From Callorhinus ursinus (Eukaryota; Chordata; Mammalia; Carnivora; Otariidae): DNA of 64,000 bases. The DNA lies in NCBI RefSeq assembly GCF_003265705.1, contig NW_020313045.1, forward strand, positions 1,828,115 to 1,892,114, in the 5' to 3' direction. Both the position numbers and the translations under genes were made by a program. Positions 20,993 through 31,594 of this stretch are shown one piece after another. Every line of letters starts with the position of its first letter. The stretch's first letter is position 1. The notes under the pieces were generated by a model. It worked only from the letters and a program-made list of their open reading frames with translations, did not search any database and was not told the origin of the DNA.

Positions 20993-21115
20993 CTGGTGAT
21001 TGGGGACTCAGGCAGTTTTGAATCCTGACTTGGCCACTTACTGGCCATGTGACCTTGGGCAAGTACCTACTTAGTTTCTTCATCTGTAAAATGGGGATCA
21101 TGAGAGTTGTCATTC
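20993..21115 (+). repeat. MIR 5'/core part
   Basis: Forward MIR: 'ttgaatcctgacttggccac', 'tgaccttgggcaagtacc', 'cttcatctgtaaaatgggga'. The element is then interrupted; its probable continuation starts near 21290. Confidence 0.8.
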
Positions 21116-21289
21116 ATCCAGGGCCACCAGGGCTGTACAGTCTCGGAGCTGCACTAAGGCGCCCAACCAAGGGCATCTATCTGCTGGAAATCCAGCCCCT
21201 ATCTACTTGGCAAGCCAGTGATGTCTGCATCCTCCTGGGAGGGAGCACCTTCTTCTAATTCACACGCAGGTGCTACATGGCAAACAGCC

Positions 21290-21640
21290 CCACCAACCTC
21301 ACAGGAAGGTGATGAGTTTTAAAATGAAATGACATAGGGGTGCCCGGTTGGCCCTGTCGGTTGGGCCTCTGACTCTTGGTTTCCACTCAGGTAGTGATCT
21401 CGGGATCCTGGGATCGAGCCCCACGTCGGGCTCTGCGCTCAGTGGGGAGTCTGCTTCTCTGCCTCTCTCCCTTTGCCCCTCCTTCTGCTTGCACGCATGC
21501 GCGCGCTCTCTCTCTCAAATGAACAAATAAATATTTTTGAAAAAATTAAATGACATAGGCTACGCACTTGAGTAGCATTTAGCACAACGGAAATGTCCCA
21601 AGAATGCCACCTTGACGACAACCGTTATGATGAAGATCAA
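21290..21640 (+). repeat. Probable MIR 3' part, split by a SINE
   Basis: 'caacctcacaggaaggtgatgag...aaatgaaatgacatagg' reads as the MIR phrase for 'cctcatagggttgttgtgagg'. It resumes after the CanSINE (21548 on) with 'cacttgagtagcatttagcac'. The break between 21115 and 21290 is filled by about 170 bases I cannot assign. Confidence 0.5.
21327..21559 (+). repeat. CanSINE with 12-bp target duplication
   Basis: Diverged copy (head 'ggtgcccggttggccctgtcgg', body about 21339-21547) with a B box (ggatcgagccc), 'tctgcttctctgcctctctcc' and an alternating 'cacgcatgcgcgcgctc' tract. Flanks aaatgacatagg occur at 21327-21338 and 21548-21559. Confidence 0.9.
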
Positions 21641-22244
21641 CAATGAAATGGCACACAACGGACACATTTCTTCTATTGGAGGAAGAGTTTCAACACTGTC
21701 CTCACTCACTTTGAAGACTTCACTGTTAAGACCTGTCCCAGGGGGGTCGTCAGGCTCTTGTGTGATCCACCCCAGGTGATTCTCTCTGGCACTGCAGTCC
21801 AACCTCATGACCCCTGCAGGGGTGGCCCCGATGCCTTCCCCCCTGGCCCATGCCCTTTTGATTTGGAATGCTTTTCCCCTCAACACCCTTTCCTCAGCTG
21901 GCTGGGGAGTGCAGTAAATCCCAGGTTCTCGGCACAGCCTCACGCAGCTGGGACCAGATTCCTGCGTGCTGGGAGGCCCCTTCGGTGGCCACCTTTCCTT
22001 CTCCTCTCCCAGCGTGGAAGGAAACACCCCCTCAGGAAGGGAGAACAATGCCCCCCTGCGTTGGCCTCCCTGCCTCACCATTCCCTGAGAAGCCCACCCA
22101 GCCACTGTCCCGACAGCTCCTCAGACCCCAGCTGCTTCTCCAAGGAGCTGGATCGATATAGGTGTTTCCACCAGGAAGCACGGTGCTTACACCAACCTCA
22201 TGCGAGCCCCATCCCTGAGGCTTCCCTGCTCTTCCCTCACTTCA
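21641..22244. other. Unassigned stretch with the longest open frame
   Basis: The longest frame of the window (194 codons, 21758-22342 plus strand, with a 181-codon frame opposite) lies here. It ends inside a MIR, has no conserved domain, and consists of P/S/L/H-rich sequence as expected from C-rich DNA. I do not regard it as a gene. Confidence 0.4.
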
Positions 22245-22400
22245 GAGCAATCCTGGCTTCAAAGCAGGGCTCTCTACTTCCCACCTGGGTGCACTGGCGC
22301 AAGTCTTGTTCCCACTCTGAGCCTCGGTTTCTTCATCTGTAACATGGGAGTAGAAAGGATACCTACTTCCCAAGTCTCCTGTGGTACAAAGTAGCTGGTA
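22245..22400 (+). repeat. MIR fragment
   Basis: Forward MIR: 'ccactctgagcctcggtttc', 'ttcatctgtaacatgggagt', 'ggatacctacttccc'. Confidence 0.75.
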
Positions 22401-23369
22401 GCAAGTCACAGAGAAGGGGATGAGGCCATCACACACCGAACCCCCACTGGGTGGAAGAGGCTCCTGCTGTCCGGCCACAGGCCAATGGCCAAAAGTCCTG
22501 ACTGTAGCTCACGGAGCTGGGAGCACCTCTATGCATTTCAGGGGCAGGTCAGAGAGCCACTGGCCAATTCAGATGTCTGTGTGGATGGGAAGAAAGGGGC
22601 ATCCCACCCGCTCACGCCTGCCAAAGCCTGCCATCTGGGGGCACCGGCACACTGGCTGTGGGTTTTAACATTTTAGTGGGGAAAAAAAAATGTTAAAAGT
22701 ATTTCCAATGTCGATGAGCAAGCTCCCCAGGGCCAAGAAGGCAGTGCCATCCAGCTGACAGCTTCCTCACGGCACACAGGATGATGTCGCCAGACGAAAG
22801 ATGCTGCTATTTAAAAACGATAAGCCGTGTGCTTTCACTTCCACAGCCTTTACCCCGGTAGACGCCCAGGAGTGTGTTATCCCCAAGCGACAAAATGACA
22901 TCTCCGAACGGAACCTGGAGCACCTCCACGGCGGTGTGCAAGGGGGAAGCCAACCTCCCAGAGCAAGGATGGTGCACCTGTTTAGCTGAACGGGAGCTTA
23001 GGAAGCACTGTGAGGGGTTGGGGAGGTGAGACAGGATGGAAGAAAAGTCTGTCCAGAGCGGCTTCAGGAGCAAGGTCCTAGTGTGGGCAACTGGGGCTCA
23101 AGCTTGCTGGGCAGCCTCTGAGAGGCTGTAGGAAGACAATACAAAATGGTTCCACTCAGGGCCCAGAAGTTGGGGTACCTACCCATCAACTCCCATGCCT
23201 CACTGGTTGAGGGCGTTCCCTGGGGCTTGACCTCTCGGGACGATTTCCCGCACGGGGCCATGAGGACGCTCGGGCGGAGACACTCAGCCAGTGGTGAGCA
23301 GGACAAGTGACGGCAGACGACCTCCCAGACGTCTGCCGCACACTCTCCAGCTGGCTCTCTGCGGTAGCT
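22401..23369. other. Unassigned intergenic stretch
   Basis: No gene or firm repeat. The segment 22795-22990 is unique and moderately A-rich with a 62-codon frame lacking any recognisable feature. Confidence 0.35.
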
Positions 23370-23495
23370 ACCGTGATAACCCCATTTTGCAGATGGAGAA
23401 CCTGAGGCTCAGGCTCACGGGTGCACAGGTGGAAAGTAGGAGAGCTAGAACTGGAGCCCTATCATGGCCGATTCCAGAGCGCTCTGACCCCCCAG
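23370..23495 (-). repeat. MIR fragment
   Basis: Reverse MIR: 'taaccccattttgcagatgg', 'agaacctgaggctcaggctc', 'agctagaactggagcc'. Confidence 0.75.
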
Positions 23496-24009
23496 GCTGT
23501 CCTGTCCATCCCTATAAGTTGGACGCAGTGCAATGAAAAATGATGTAAAATACAAGTGAACACTAATGGTAGTCAAAAAGCAGAAAAAGTAAATCAAAAT
23601 AAAAATAATTCTGCTCGTTCCTGCGAAACAAGCACTTGGCACACAGCGACTGCTCAACAGGGGTTAGTGTCTATGTTTCTAACTGTCTGAACCTCTTTGC
23701 TGACAAATACACAAACAATCTCCCACTGGAGAAAAAAAGGCAGGAGCTCAGAGGACTCAGAGACTGGCATGCTCCTTCCCAGCAAGCAGGACAGCTACAG
23801 AAGAGACGAAGGCTGACCAGATACAGACACTAACCCTGTCCACCCAGGACTGGATCCCCAAGGGAGTCCAGATCCGAGGCCAGGAGAAGCTGGAGAGGGC
23901 TGCACCCTGGGGCTCACGGGACCAGGCTACATTGGGCAGTCGGGCGGGGAGAGACAAGAAAAGGGACAGAGGACACTCGGAGGAGGGGAGGCCCTCCATG
24001 GGAATGTTC
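23496..24009. other. Unassigned stretch
   Basis: A-rich segment at 23540-23610 with no clear family; otherwise nothing. Confidence 0.35.
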
Positions 24010-24370
24010 CCTGGGTGACTCTGGAAGCCTAGTTATGAGCGCCCCTCAAAGAGCCTCCCTTTGTAATAGCCTAATGGCCTGAAATGTTCCATCAGCCAAG
24101 TTTTCTTCCCCCTGGCACGTTTCCTAAGTCTGAGCTGGCCCATTTATAATATCTGAAGATGCCTGATTCAGCAAATGGCACTTTTCTGGGTGGCCATCCC
24201 CCCCGCCCTCCCAGAGAAGCCAACAAGCCCTTCTGATTCTGTGTCCCGCTTGGATGCCGGAGCCAAAGCTTTACAATCGCCTTGGCGCTTCAAGCATCAC
24301 CCTCGGCAACTGAGCATTTCCTCTCGACAGTGATTGCTCTCGAGGCCCAGCAACGCAGCATGAACCCGAA
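24010..24370. promoter_or_regulatory. Weak candidate conserved element
   Basis: Unique repeat-free text with 'cccatttataatatctgaag', 'gattcagcaaatggc' and 'acagtgattgctctcg'. The motifs are less dense than in the 8-21 kb elements. Confidence 0.3.
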
Positions 24371-24414
24371 GTCATCCCGGGTGCTGACTTCAGCAAATCT
24401 ACCTGTTACGGACA

Positions 24415-24625
24415 TGGGGGCTAGAGCCCCACAGACCTGGGTTTGAATCCTGCCTCTGCCATGTGCCGGCTAGGCAGCACCGGATGTGTTGTTGACCCTC
24501 TCTGAGTCTCCAGTTCCTCATCTGTAAATTGAAGGTATTTGGTTACTGATCTCAAGGGAGTGTTTCTAGGACTAAGTGAGATGCTGCATATTAAGAGCTC
24601 GTTTGCCTGGTCCAGTATAATAACA
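24415..24625 (+). repeat. MIR element
   Basis: Nearly full-length forward MIR: 'acctgggtttgaatcctgcc', 'ctctgccatgtgccggctag', 'ctctctgagtctccagttcc', 'tcatctgtaaattgaaggta'. Confidence 0.85.
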
Positions 24626-25429
24626 GAATAGATGTTTTAGGAAAAAACCTTCCTACTACATAACACACATTCACAAAAAAAAAAAAAGTTGGATAAAATA
24701 TTTTATAAGAAGACACTTTTTCTTCTAACTCATGAGTGAGCTGGCAAGAAAAGCAAATGAAATCCTTGGAGACCAGAAGCAATCAGAATGCTCCAAAGCA
24801 GACAGAAAGTAAGCACGGACTAGTGATTGCCTGAGAAGCAGCTGCTAACACCTGGCAGACATAAGCCTTCGCAGTACAGGGGCTCTGGTGTGCAGAGCAG
24901 TGAAAACAAGGCTTGGGACCCGAGCAAGGTAGCTGTTTAGATTGGTGACCCCTGAAAGGTGACCCCCTCAGTAAGCAAATTAGGATAAAAAATATCATCC
25001 CCTATCTCAATAAATCTGTTACCGAAAGCAATTCGCCATCCCAGAGGAGAAACCATGGAGGTTTTCTTACCAGTCTCCCCGGAGAACTTAGTCGTGAGCC
25101 TAACTTGGGAGTCAAGTCAGAATCCATTCACCAAATATGGCACAAAAAGCCCTCTGCCAACTATTTTTTTTTCTTAAAGTGGTCCCATATTGTTAGCTAT
25201 AATCAGGAAGAGTGGCAGAAGCAAATGTAAATTTCCTCTAGAGTACTGCCCCAACATACTAGGCCTCAAACCATTCCTACAGATAAAAAGCCAAGACAAC
25301 ATGACTTCATAAGAAACACTCACAAAATCACAAGGAAACAAAGCACCATGAGAATAAGACCTGCAAATCTGTACATATATGAACAAACAGATCATAAAAC
25401 CAACCGTGTCTAGTATGTTTTTAGAACTA
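24626..25429. other. Unassigned AT-rich stretch
   Basis: Old, diverged sequence with short A and T runs. Probably decayed repeat matter, but no family is recognisable. No gene is seen. Confidence 0.35.
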
Positions 25430-25790
25430 AATAAAACTTTTAGAAGTACAGTATATACACAACTACATCGGTGAATCTTAAAAACATACAATTCAGTAAA
25501 AGAAGTCAGACACAGAAGGGTTCATATTGTGTTATTCCATTTAGGGAAAGTTAAAAATAGCCCAAGCCGTCTATGGTGGTAGAGGTCAAAGAGTGGTTTC
25601 TGTGGAGAAGAAGGTGGGTGAGATAGGAAGGGAGTGAGGAGCTTCGGGGGTGCTAGTCAGGTTCTGACTGCTCACCTCGGGGGGGGTGGTTGTGTATTAT
25701 ATTCACTCCTTGAAAATTTATCAGGCCATAAACCTATGATTTCTGCACTTCTCTATACATAATTTATACTTCTATTTAAGCAAGGAAATG
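25430..25790 (+). repeat. LINE-1 (old L1M-type) 3' end fragment
   Basis: Diverged plus-strand L1 3' text: 'aagaagtcagacacagaagg', 'ttcatattgtgttattccat', 'gtagaggtcaaagagtgg', 'atattcactccttgaaaat'. Confidence 0.55.
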
Positions 25791-26058
25791 GGTAACTTAA
25801 ATAACTTAGACCCAGCATGAGGGGAAATTAGTGAACTGGACAACAGGTCTGAAGGAATTACTCAGACTAGAGCACAGTGAGAAACAAGGGTGGAAAAATT
25901 GGAAGAGGAGAGTTAAAAACCAGAGAGAGTAGAGGGAAAGGTCTAGCATACATCTAATGTGCATTTTGGGAAGAGGGGATAAGAAATTAGAGGGGAGATA
26001 ATATTCAAATAAGAACAGTTGAGAATTTTCCATAATTAGTGGAAGTCACCAATCCTCA

Positions 26059-26400
26059 TGTCTTAGTCTGTTTGGGCGGTCGTAACAAAACATCATAGAC
26101 TGGGTGGTTTATAAGCAAGCAGGTATGGCTCACCATTCTGGAGGCCGGAAGTCCAAGGTCAAATTGCTGGCAGATTCTGTGTCTGGTAAGAGTTCACTTC
26201 CTGGTTCATAAACCACTGTCTTCTCACTGTGGCCTCACATGGTGGAAGTGATGAGCTGGGGTCTCTTTTGTAGGAGTAGTAACCCTGTTTGTGAAGGCTC
26301 CACTCTCATGATCGGATCACCTTCTAAAAACCCCACCTCTTAGTACCATCGCATTGGGCATTAGGTTTCAACATATAAATTTTGTGGAAATGAAAACAGT
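26059..26400 (-). mobile_element. MLT1-type (ERVL-MaLR) LTR, minus orientation
   Basis: Reads on the plus strand as the reverse complement of a MaLR LTR: 'cttagtctgtttgggcggtc', 'catagactgggtggtttata', 'ctggaggccggaagtccaag', 'cttctcactgtggcctcac', 'accccacctcttagtaccat', 'aggtttcaacatataaatt'. A lone LTR with no viral genes. Confidence 0.8.
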
Positions 26401-26574
26401 TACTCACCTGTTTAACACCTCATATTCAGGAATCCCAAGCCATATAAATAAATAAGCATCCATGTCTAGATGTATCTTAGGGAAAGAACACCAAAGACAA
26501 AGAGACGCTCTTAAGAGCATCTTGAAATAAAAGGGATATTACTTACGAAGGACCAGCAACTAGAATAATAACTG

Positions 26575-26645
26575 ACTTACCAATAACAACAGAGTCACGG
26601 CACGGAGTGAGCATTTAACAAATGGCAGCTATCATTATTAGTGCT
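26575..26645 (+). repeat. MIR 3' end fragment
   Basis: 'ggcacggagtgagcatttaacaaatgg', then 'agctatcattattagtgctc', resembles the 3' end of a MIR. A further MIR starts just downstream. Confidence 0.45.
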
Positions 26646-26659
26646 CGTAACAGCGACAA

Positions 26660-26992
26660 TAGTGGAAATATTCAAATCTCAGCTCTGCCATGGTCTTAAC
26701 TGTGTAATCTGGAGGAAGTCATCTAACTTTTAAGAGCGTTGGTTTCCTTGTCTTAAAAACAGTGTTTTGGGATGCCTGGGTGGTTTGGTCGGTTGAGCGG
26801 CTGACTCTTGATCTCAGCTCAGGTCTTGATCTCAGGGTCATGAGTTCAAGTCCTGCATTGGGCTCTATACTGGGTACGGAGCCTACCTAAAACAACAACA
26901 ACAACAACAATAGGGTTTTGGTAAAGCTGAAATGAGGTAAAATAAATCAAATATTTGGCACTTAGTTAATGTGAAAATAATGTTGGCTACGA
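26660..26992 (+). repeat. MIR split by an old CanSINE
   Basis: Left part 26660-26768: 'ttcaaatctcagctctgcca', 'aactgtgtaatctggagg'. The right part, 26911-26992, resumes with 'gaaatgaggtaaaataaatc' and 'atttggcacttagttaatgtg'. The SINE between them dates the interruption. Confidence 0.7.
26769..26910 (+). repeat. Old, 3'-truncated CanSINE
   Basis: Diverged head 'gggatgcctgggtggtttgg', a B box with good tRNA match (gttcaagtcc, about 26844-26853), then 'gcattgggctctatactggg'. It ends in an (ACA)n tail at 26889-26910. It lacks the CT-rich middle section, so it is an older, shorter type. Confidence 0.85.
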
Positions 26993-27544
26993 GATCAACC
27001 CCCTGTTGGGCCAGAGCAGGAGTGATGAGGGTCAAGTTCATCTCAAATTATTCCCAGAGGCTACTACCCCAGGATTCTCACTGGAAACCTCAATTTAGTT
27101 CTCCAACAATAGAAAGTGTTTATCTGAAGAATGCCAGCTAAGGGCAGACGTATGCAGAAGCTTCAAGAAAGGAAAGGTAATGGAAATCCATTCCTTACAC
27201 CAGTCCCAGGCCACTTCCATTTCTGGGGACAACACTCCCTACACACCCACACCCTCATTGTCCACCAGATGAAGAAACGTGAATCTAATAATCATCCTTA
27301 CAAGTGCATTCTGCTTGTCAGTCCAATGTGACAACCTGTAATCACAATGAGATGTCACAGAGACTTTGCAAAGTTAGCAGAGCAGGTTGAGAATCAAGAG
27401 ACTCAGAAGGATGAATGGTTTGCCCTGGGAAACAGTGCACATACATGGAGGGCAGAGCTTGAATCCAGCTTGAATCTGGCTCATCCTGCTGTCTCCCATC
27501 TGGGGCCTGACCATGGACTTGAAAGCTCTCCCCCAGATCTTGAA
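26993..27544. other. Unassigned stretch
   Basis: Possibly a decayed reverse MIR near 27370-27490 ('gggcagagcttgaatccag'), not secure. No gene is seen. Confidence 0.35.
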
Positions 27545-27785
27545 ATAAATGGCTCTCTGTCATCATTCAGGTCTCAGCTCACACATCCCCCTCTCAAAGA
27601 GATCTTCCCAATTCATTCTCTACAGCTGCCCCCTTTTCACTTCCAAAATAGGACTCTCCATCATTCCTAGTTACCTACTGTTGGTTGTCCATTTGTTGGC
27701 TGCCTTTATTCACCAGAGCATCGTCATGCATGGCACATGGTGGCCTGTCCGTAAATGTTTGTGAAATGAATAAATTTAAATCAAG
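27545..27785 (+). repeat. LINE-2 (L2) 3' end
   Basis: Forward L2: 'tcattcaggtctcagctcac', 'agagatcttcccaattcatt', 'gagcatcgtcatgcatggc', 'gtccgtaaatgtttgtgaaatg'. Confidence 0.75.
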
Positions 27786-29369
27786 TGAACTCATAAAATT
27801 GAGTGAGCTCGTTTATGCTGTTATCTCTAATTAGGTAAACAGCTATGCCATCACTGAACAGGGGTCAAAAACTATATATATATGTATATTTGTATGTATT
27901 TCTCCTTGCAACCCTTGACCACCCACGCTGAGCAGCACTCACTGGACAGAAAGCCCTGGATGAATAAAAAAGGGAATGGTTCACGAGCATGACCATGTGT
28001 CTCTCCTGCATGCTGCCCTTTCTCACTCTAAGCCATTCCTGGAACAGAAGAACCAAGACCACTAGGAATTAACAAATCCATCCCTACAAGCCATCTCTCA
28101 CCTCTTGCATCCTCGTTCAGTTACGTGAAGACAGCGAACGGGAGTGCAATCCCACCTGGTGATCACCTTTTAGAAAGCTTCCTCCTGCTCGTCTACCTTT
28201 GTTTTCTGGCTCTAGGCCTTTGCTGCGTCCCATCCCATCTCTGGATGGTACAGAGGAGGGTAGAGAAGGGAGGCGAGAGAGGAAGGAGGTGGAAATACAT
28301 TGAAACAAAAAAAAAAGAGAGCAAGGGAAAGAATGAAACAGCGTAAAGTTGGTCACACATTTGTCATTAAGTCAAAGCCAAATCCCAGTGTTTGTGTGAG
28401 GTAGAATTACCTCATTCTTTCAGCCTGTGAGTCTCTGTGATCCACCAGTCAAGTATGTGATTGGATTTTGGCTCAACAAAACCTTAAATTACACACCTAT
28501 TGTGCTTGAGCTAAGCCTAGTTTCACAGCGGTGGAGAAGGCTTCTCCCAGCTTCCTTGGCAGTGTTCGATCCAGCGCCCGCTCTCAGTGGCTGGTTGATG
28601 AATGAGTAATAGGATTAGAGTCTCATCTCGAGCCACATGGTAATTGTCATGTTGGGTGCAGGGACAAAGGCTTGGGATGATGGATAGGGGCTGCAGAGTG
28701 GAGGTGGGCCTGTCCCCCGACATGTGCCCACTGACATTAGATGGACAGGCCAAGGGCTTCCAGGAGGACAGGGCCATGTCCTGGGAAGAGGCCGGCTGGC
28801 ATTTACCAAGAGTCTCCCAGGGTCAGCAACCATGCTGGGCACCTGCACAGAACATATCTATCTTACTGAATGCTCAAAACTGCTCCCTGAGGTGTGGGAA
28901 GGGCGGTCTTTGGGGGTTTTCTCCTGCCTAACATCTATTCCCCACTTCTGGATACAGGACCCTCCTTTTCATGGGAAACCAAGCCATCCCCACTTTCAGA
29001 GGAAGCTTCTGATGGGACCAACTCTACCTCCAGCTGCTGGAAAGGTCATGTGACCAAGCTCATCAGAGACCCTGGCGTCCACTGTAGAACTGTGGCCAGG
29101 ACCCCCGGGCAACGGGCATGTTTGTTCCGTGGGGCCAGTGAAATGGCAGAAACTGAATCAGTGGGGGAAGCAGGAAAAGCAACCACCAGGGGACATAAAG
29201 TTAGGCAGTGGAATTTGGAAAGAGAGGGCCATGTTTTCTCTTTCTACTAACACCTCTACCTCTAAGACTAAGGTCAAGTCCACCCATTGAATTTCTCAGC
29301 AAATAAAAGCTAGTAAACACCCTTTCTGGCTCAAGACAACTTGACCTGGTTTTTCTGTCCAAGTGAATT
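27786..29369. other. Unassigned stretch with MIR traces
   Basis: 27786-27865 is AT-rich ('tgttatctctaattaggtaa') and could be a small conserved element. (TATA)-rich at 27873-27892. A reverse-MIR trace lies at about 28795-28900 ('gggcacctgcacagaacat'). Frames to 118 codons near 28.7-29.25 kb show no protein features. Confidence 0.35.
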
Positions 29370-29520
29370 CTCTTGTCCATTTTACAAATGAGGAATCAAA
29401 GCTCACAGTAGTCGGGCCACCTACTCAAGGTCACACAGCTCCTAAGTGGCCGAGCTGGGATTTGACGCCCAGCCTTTTTGTTCCAAGCCCTGCCTGCTTT
29501 CGCACATACTGTCCATCTCT
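29370..29520 (-). repeat. MIR element
   Basis: Reverse MIR, well preserved: 'cattttacaaatgaggaatc', 'ctactcaaggtcacacagct', 'cctaagtggccgagctggga'. Confidence 0.85.
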
Positions 29521-29704
29521 GCCAGATAGCTGTGGAGGGCCCAAAGACTCTGATGCCGTGAAGGAATCAAAAAACTAGCAGCCTGGGAGACCCAGGGCAC
29601 ATATTGGGGTGAAGAAGGCCAAGACCTGGTTTCCCTTTCTGCCAAAATCTCTATCTGGCCATTGCTCACGTTCTTTCCCTCTCTGGGCTAGAGTCCACAG
29701 AGGT

Positions 29705-30058
29705 TTCGAATGATGAACTTAACAAGAGCTTTGGAGACAGACAGACCTAAGTTCAAATTCTGACTCACCAGTTTATTCCAGTTAAGTGACTTTGCACAAG
29801 TCTCTTATCCTCTCTAACATCAATTCATCAGGCCTTTCTGGAACTGTTGACCTCCGGGTTGTTTTAAGCCACGATTTGCAGCCTGCTGCTTCTGCAACAC
29901 AAGCCCCGCCGGCCCCTCCCACCCATTCCTCACCAGCCCGCTTCGCTCTGTTTACAGGAAAGAACACAGCTGATCGGTCTGTCCCCATCTATGAAATAGA
30001 AATAAGTATACCTCCCCCTTATGGTGACTCTGAGGATTAATCAGATGAAATATAGGTG
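29705..30058 (+). repeat. MIR interrupted by an unnamed segment
   Basis: Left part 29705-29831: 'gttcaaattctgactcacc', 'gtgactttgcacaagtctct'. The right part, about 29980-30058: 'ccatctatgaaatagaaata', 'ctgaggattaatcagatg'. The two halves are separated by about 150 bases that occur again at 31.05 kb. Confidence 0.65.
29832..29995. repeat. Unnamed duplicated segment, copy A
   Basis: Shares an exact 31-base block (29909-29939) with 31117-31147 and is alignable end to end with 31047-31197 despite small indels ('gcctttctggaa' at the start, 'acagctgatc' or 'acagctcatc' near the end). I do not recognise the family. It sits inside a MIR. Confidence 0.7.
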
Positions 30059-30670
30059 GCTATTATGCTTTCAGGCTGCAAGGAACGGAAAAACCCATTT
30101 TCTGTGATTTAAATAAAGAGAGGTATAGTTTTCTTGCATAACAAGACATCAGGAGTAGACAGTTACCTGATTAGCTCAAGGGCTCTAGGATCCACTTGGC
30201 TTTCTTTTGCCTTATGGTCACAAAGTGGCTGCAGCGGCCCTAAATGCAGAACTCTCAGGACAGAAGGCTTCCATTCCCACATCTTTTTACAGAGAGCACC
30301 CAGCACACATCCCCTTATGCCTCATTGGCCAGCACTGGATCACATGACCACCCCTTGCTGCCCAGCACAATCCTCATACTTCATTGGTCAGCACCGGGTC
30401 ACATGACCACCCTTTGCTGCCCAGCAACCATCCCCTTAAACCTCATTGGCCAGAATTGGACCACATGACCACCCTTTGCTGCCGAGCACACTTCCCCTTC
30501 CACCTCTTTGGCCAGACTGGATCCCCTGAGTTGCAAGGGATGCTGGGAAGACAAACTTTTGGGAAAAGGGAATGAGGTGCTTCTTAAGTGGTTTTGCCAA
30601 TCTTTCTTTATCCTGTGGTCCTCCAGTAACAGGAATAAGGAGGAAAGTGGCCACCAAGGAGACAATCACT
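30059..30670. repeat. Probable interspersed repeat containing a minisatellite
   Basis: The stretch around the minisatellite ('gctgcaaggaacggaaaaac', 'aagggctctaggatccac', 'gggatgctgggaagacaaac') reads like one old dispersed element whose family name I cannot give. Such elements carry internal 'cattggcc...tcacatg' direct repeats, here expanded. Confidence 0.4.
30299..30535 (+). repeat. Minisatellite, ~62-bp unit, 3.7 copies
   Basis: Three full units (30299-30360, 30361-30419, 30420-30481) and a decayed fourth (30482-about 30535). Each unit begins 'cccagca', contains a CCAAT-like cattggcc or cattggtc and 'tcacatgaccaccc' or 'ccacatgaccaccc', and ends 'ttgctg'. Unit 2 is three bases shorter. 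Overlapping open frames repeat the same peptide pattern. Confidence 0.9.
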
Positions 30671-31046
30671 AGCAGTCACCAGATTATATAAAGTCCTCTG
30701 GGCAGAATCTGGCGTATATGAAATATTGCATAACTGGAAGTATTATGGTTATTATTACACTAAATGTTCTGCCGACCTCACAGAACATGGCCTCTTCACC
30801 ACCCTAACCCTCCTCACTGGCAAGTTTCAGGGAGCACAGCACCTGCTGGCTTCCAGCTTTGCCTGCCTTCCTGCACCCACGTAACTGCCGGGAACAGACA
30901 GCTCATGCTCGATGGAGGCTCGGCTGTGGAACGGCCGCCCTGTTCCTTGCCACAGAAAGCAGAGCGAGATCTGAAGCTGAAAGATCCCGTGGAAAGCAGA
31001 TTTGGGAAGTCAGCGGCAACAGGAGAACGGCTCGGTGGGTGCTACA
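30671..31046. other. Unassigned stretch
   Basis: No gene or firm repeat between the minisatellite-bearing element and the second copy of the duplicated segment. Confidence 0.35.
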
Positions 31047-31197
31047 GCCTTTCTGGAAGGGCTGTCCTCAGGGTTTAAGGCACGATTCATAGCCTGCTGC
31101 TTTTGCCGTGCAAGACCCGGCCCCTCCCACCCATTCCTCACCAGCCCCTTTGTCTTGCTTACAAGACCACAGCTCATCATTGCCCATCTGTAAAAAG
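31047..31197. repeat. Unnamed duplicated segment, copy B
   Basis: Partner of 29832-29995 in the same orientation, with the exact 31-base match at 31117-31147. Unlike copy A it is not bracketed by two MIR halves, although its right end 'gcccatctgtaaaaag' is MIR-like. Confidence 0.7.
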
Positions 31198-31304
31198 ACT
31201 GAGGGTAGGACACTAAGGGGGGGGTTGTTCTTTCCTGGAACGTACAAGATAGTGGCCCATCTCCCAGTCCTTCCACACTCCCTGGGTCCCCAAGGACTGG
31301 CGCT

Positions 31305-31435
31305 TTCTTTCATTCATTCAGTAATTCATTCATTTCATTCAGTCAGTCAGTCAATCATATATTCAACAGATAGTTCCAAGTGCCTCCTTTGTCTCACTGC
31401 TGGGGTTACAAGCCACCAACTAAACACCCACATGC
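31305..31435 (-). repeat. LINE-2 3' end, minus orientation
   Basis: Begins with a TCATTCATTC/CAGTCAGTCAG tract, then 'caagtgcctcctttgtctc', 'actgctggggttacaagcc', the reverse of the L2 tail. Confidence 0.65.
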
Positions 31436-31594
31436 TGCTTTCAATCAGCTTGCCTAACCCCTGCTTGGGACAAGTCCCCAGACCTCCTAAGGATGTTCCC
31501 CGGGACACTCCCAACATGCCCATTCTTCCTCCTGCAACGCATGCTCCTGCAGGTCCCCCCGATCACAGCAATCGCCTTGTCCGGATCTTCAGAC

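Noticed and set aside
21758..22342. Longest open frame (194 codons, plus strand) as a gene
   Set aside because: It overlaps an equally long frame on the other strand and runs into a MIR element. It has no recognisable domain and shows P/S/L-rich composition expected from C-rich DNA.
30299..30535. CRISPR-like array
   Set aside because: Units are directly tandem without unique spacers and the genome is mammalian; it is a minisatellite.
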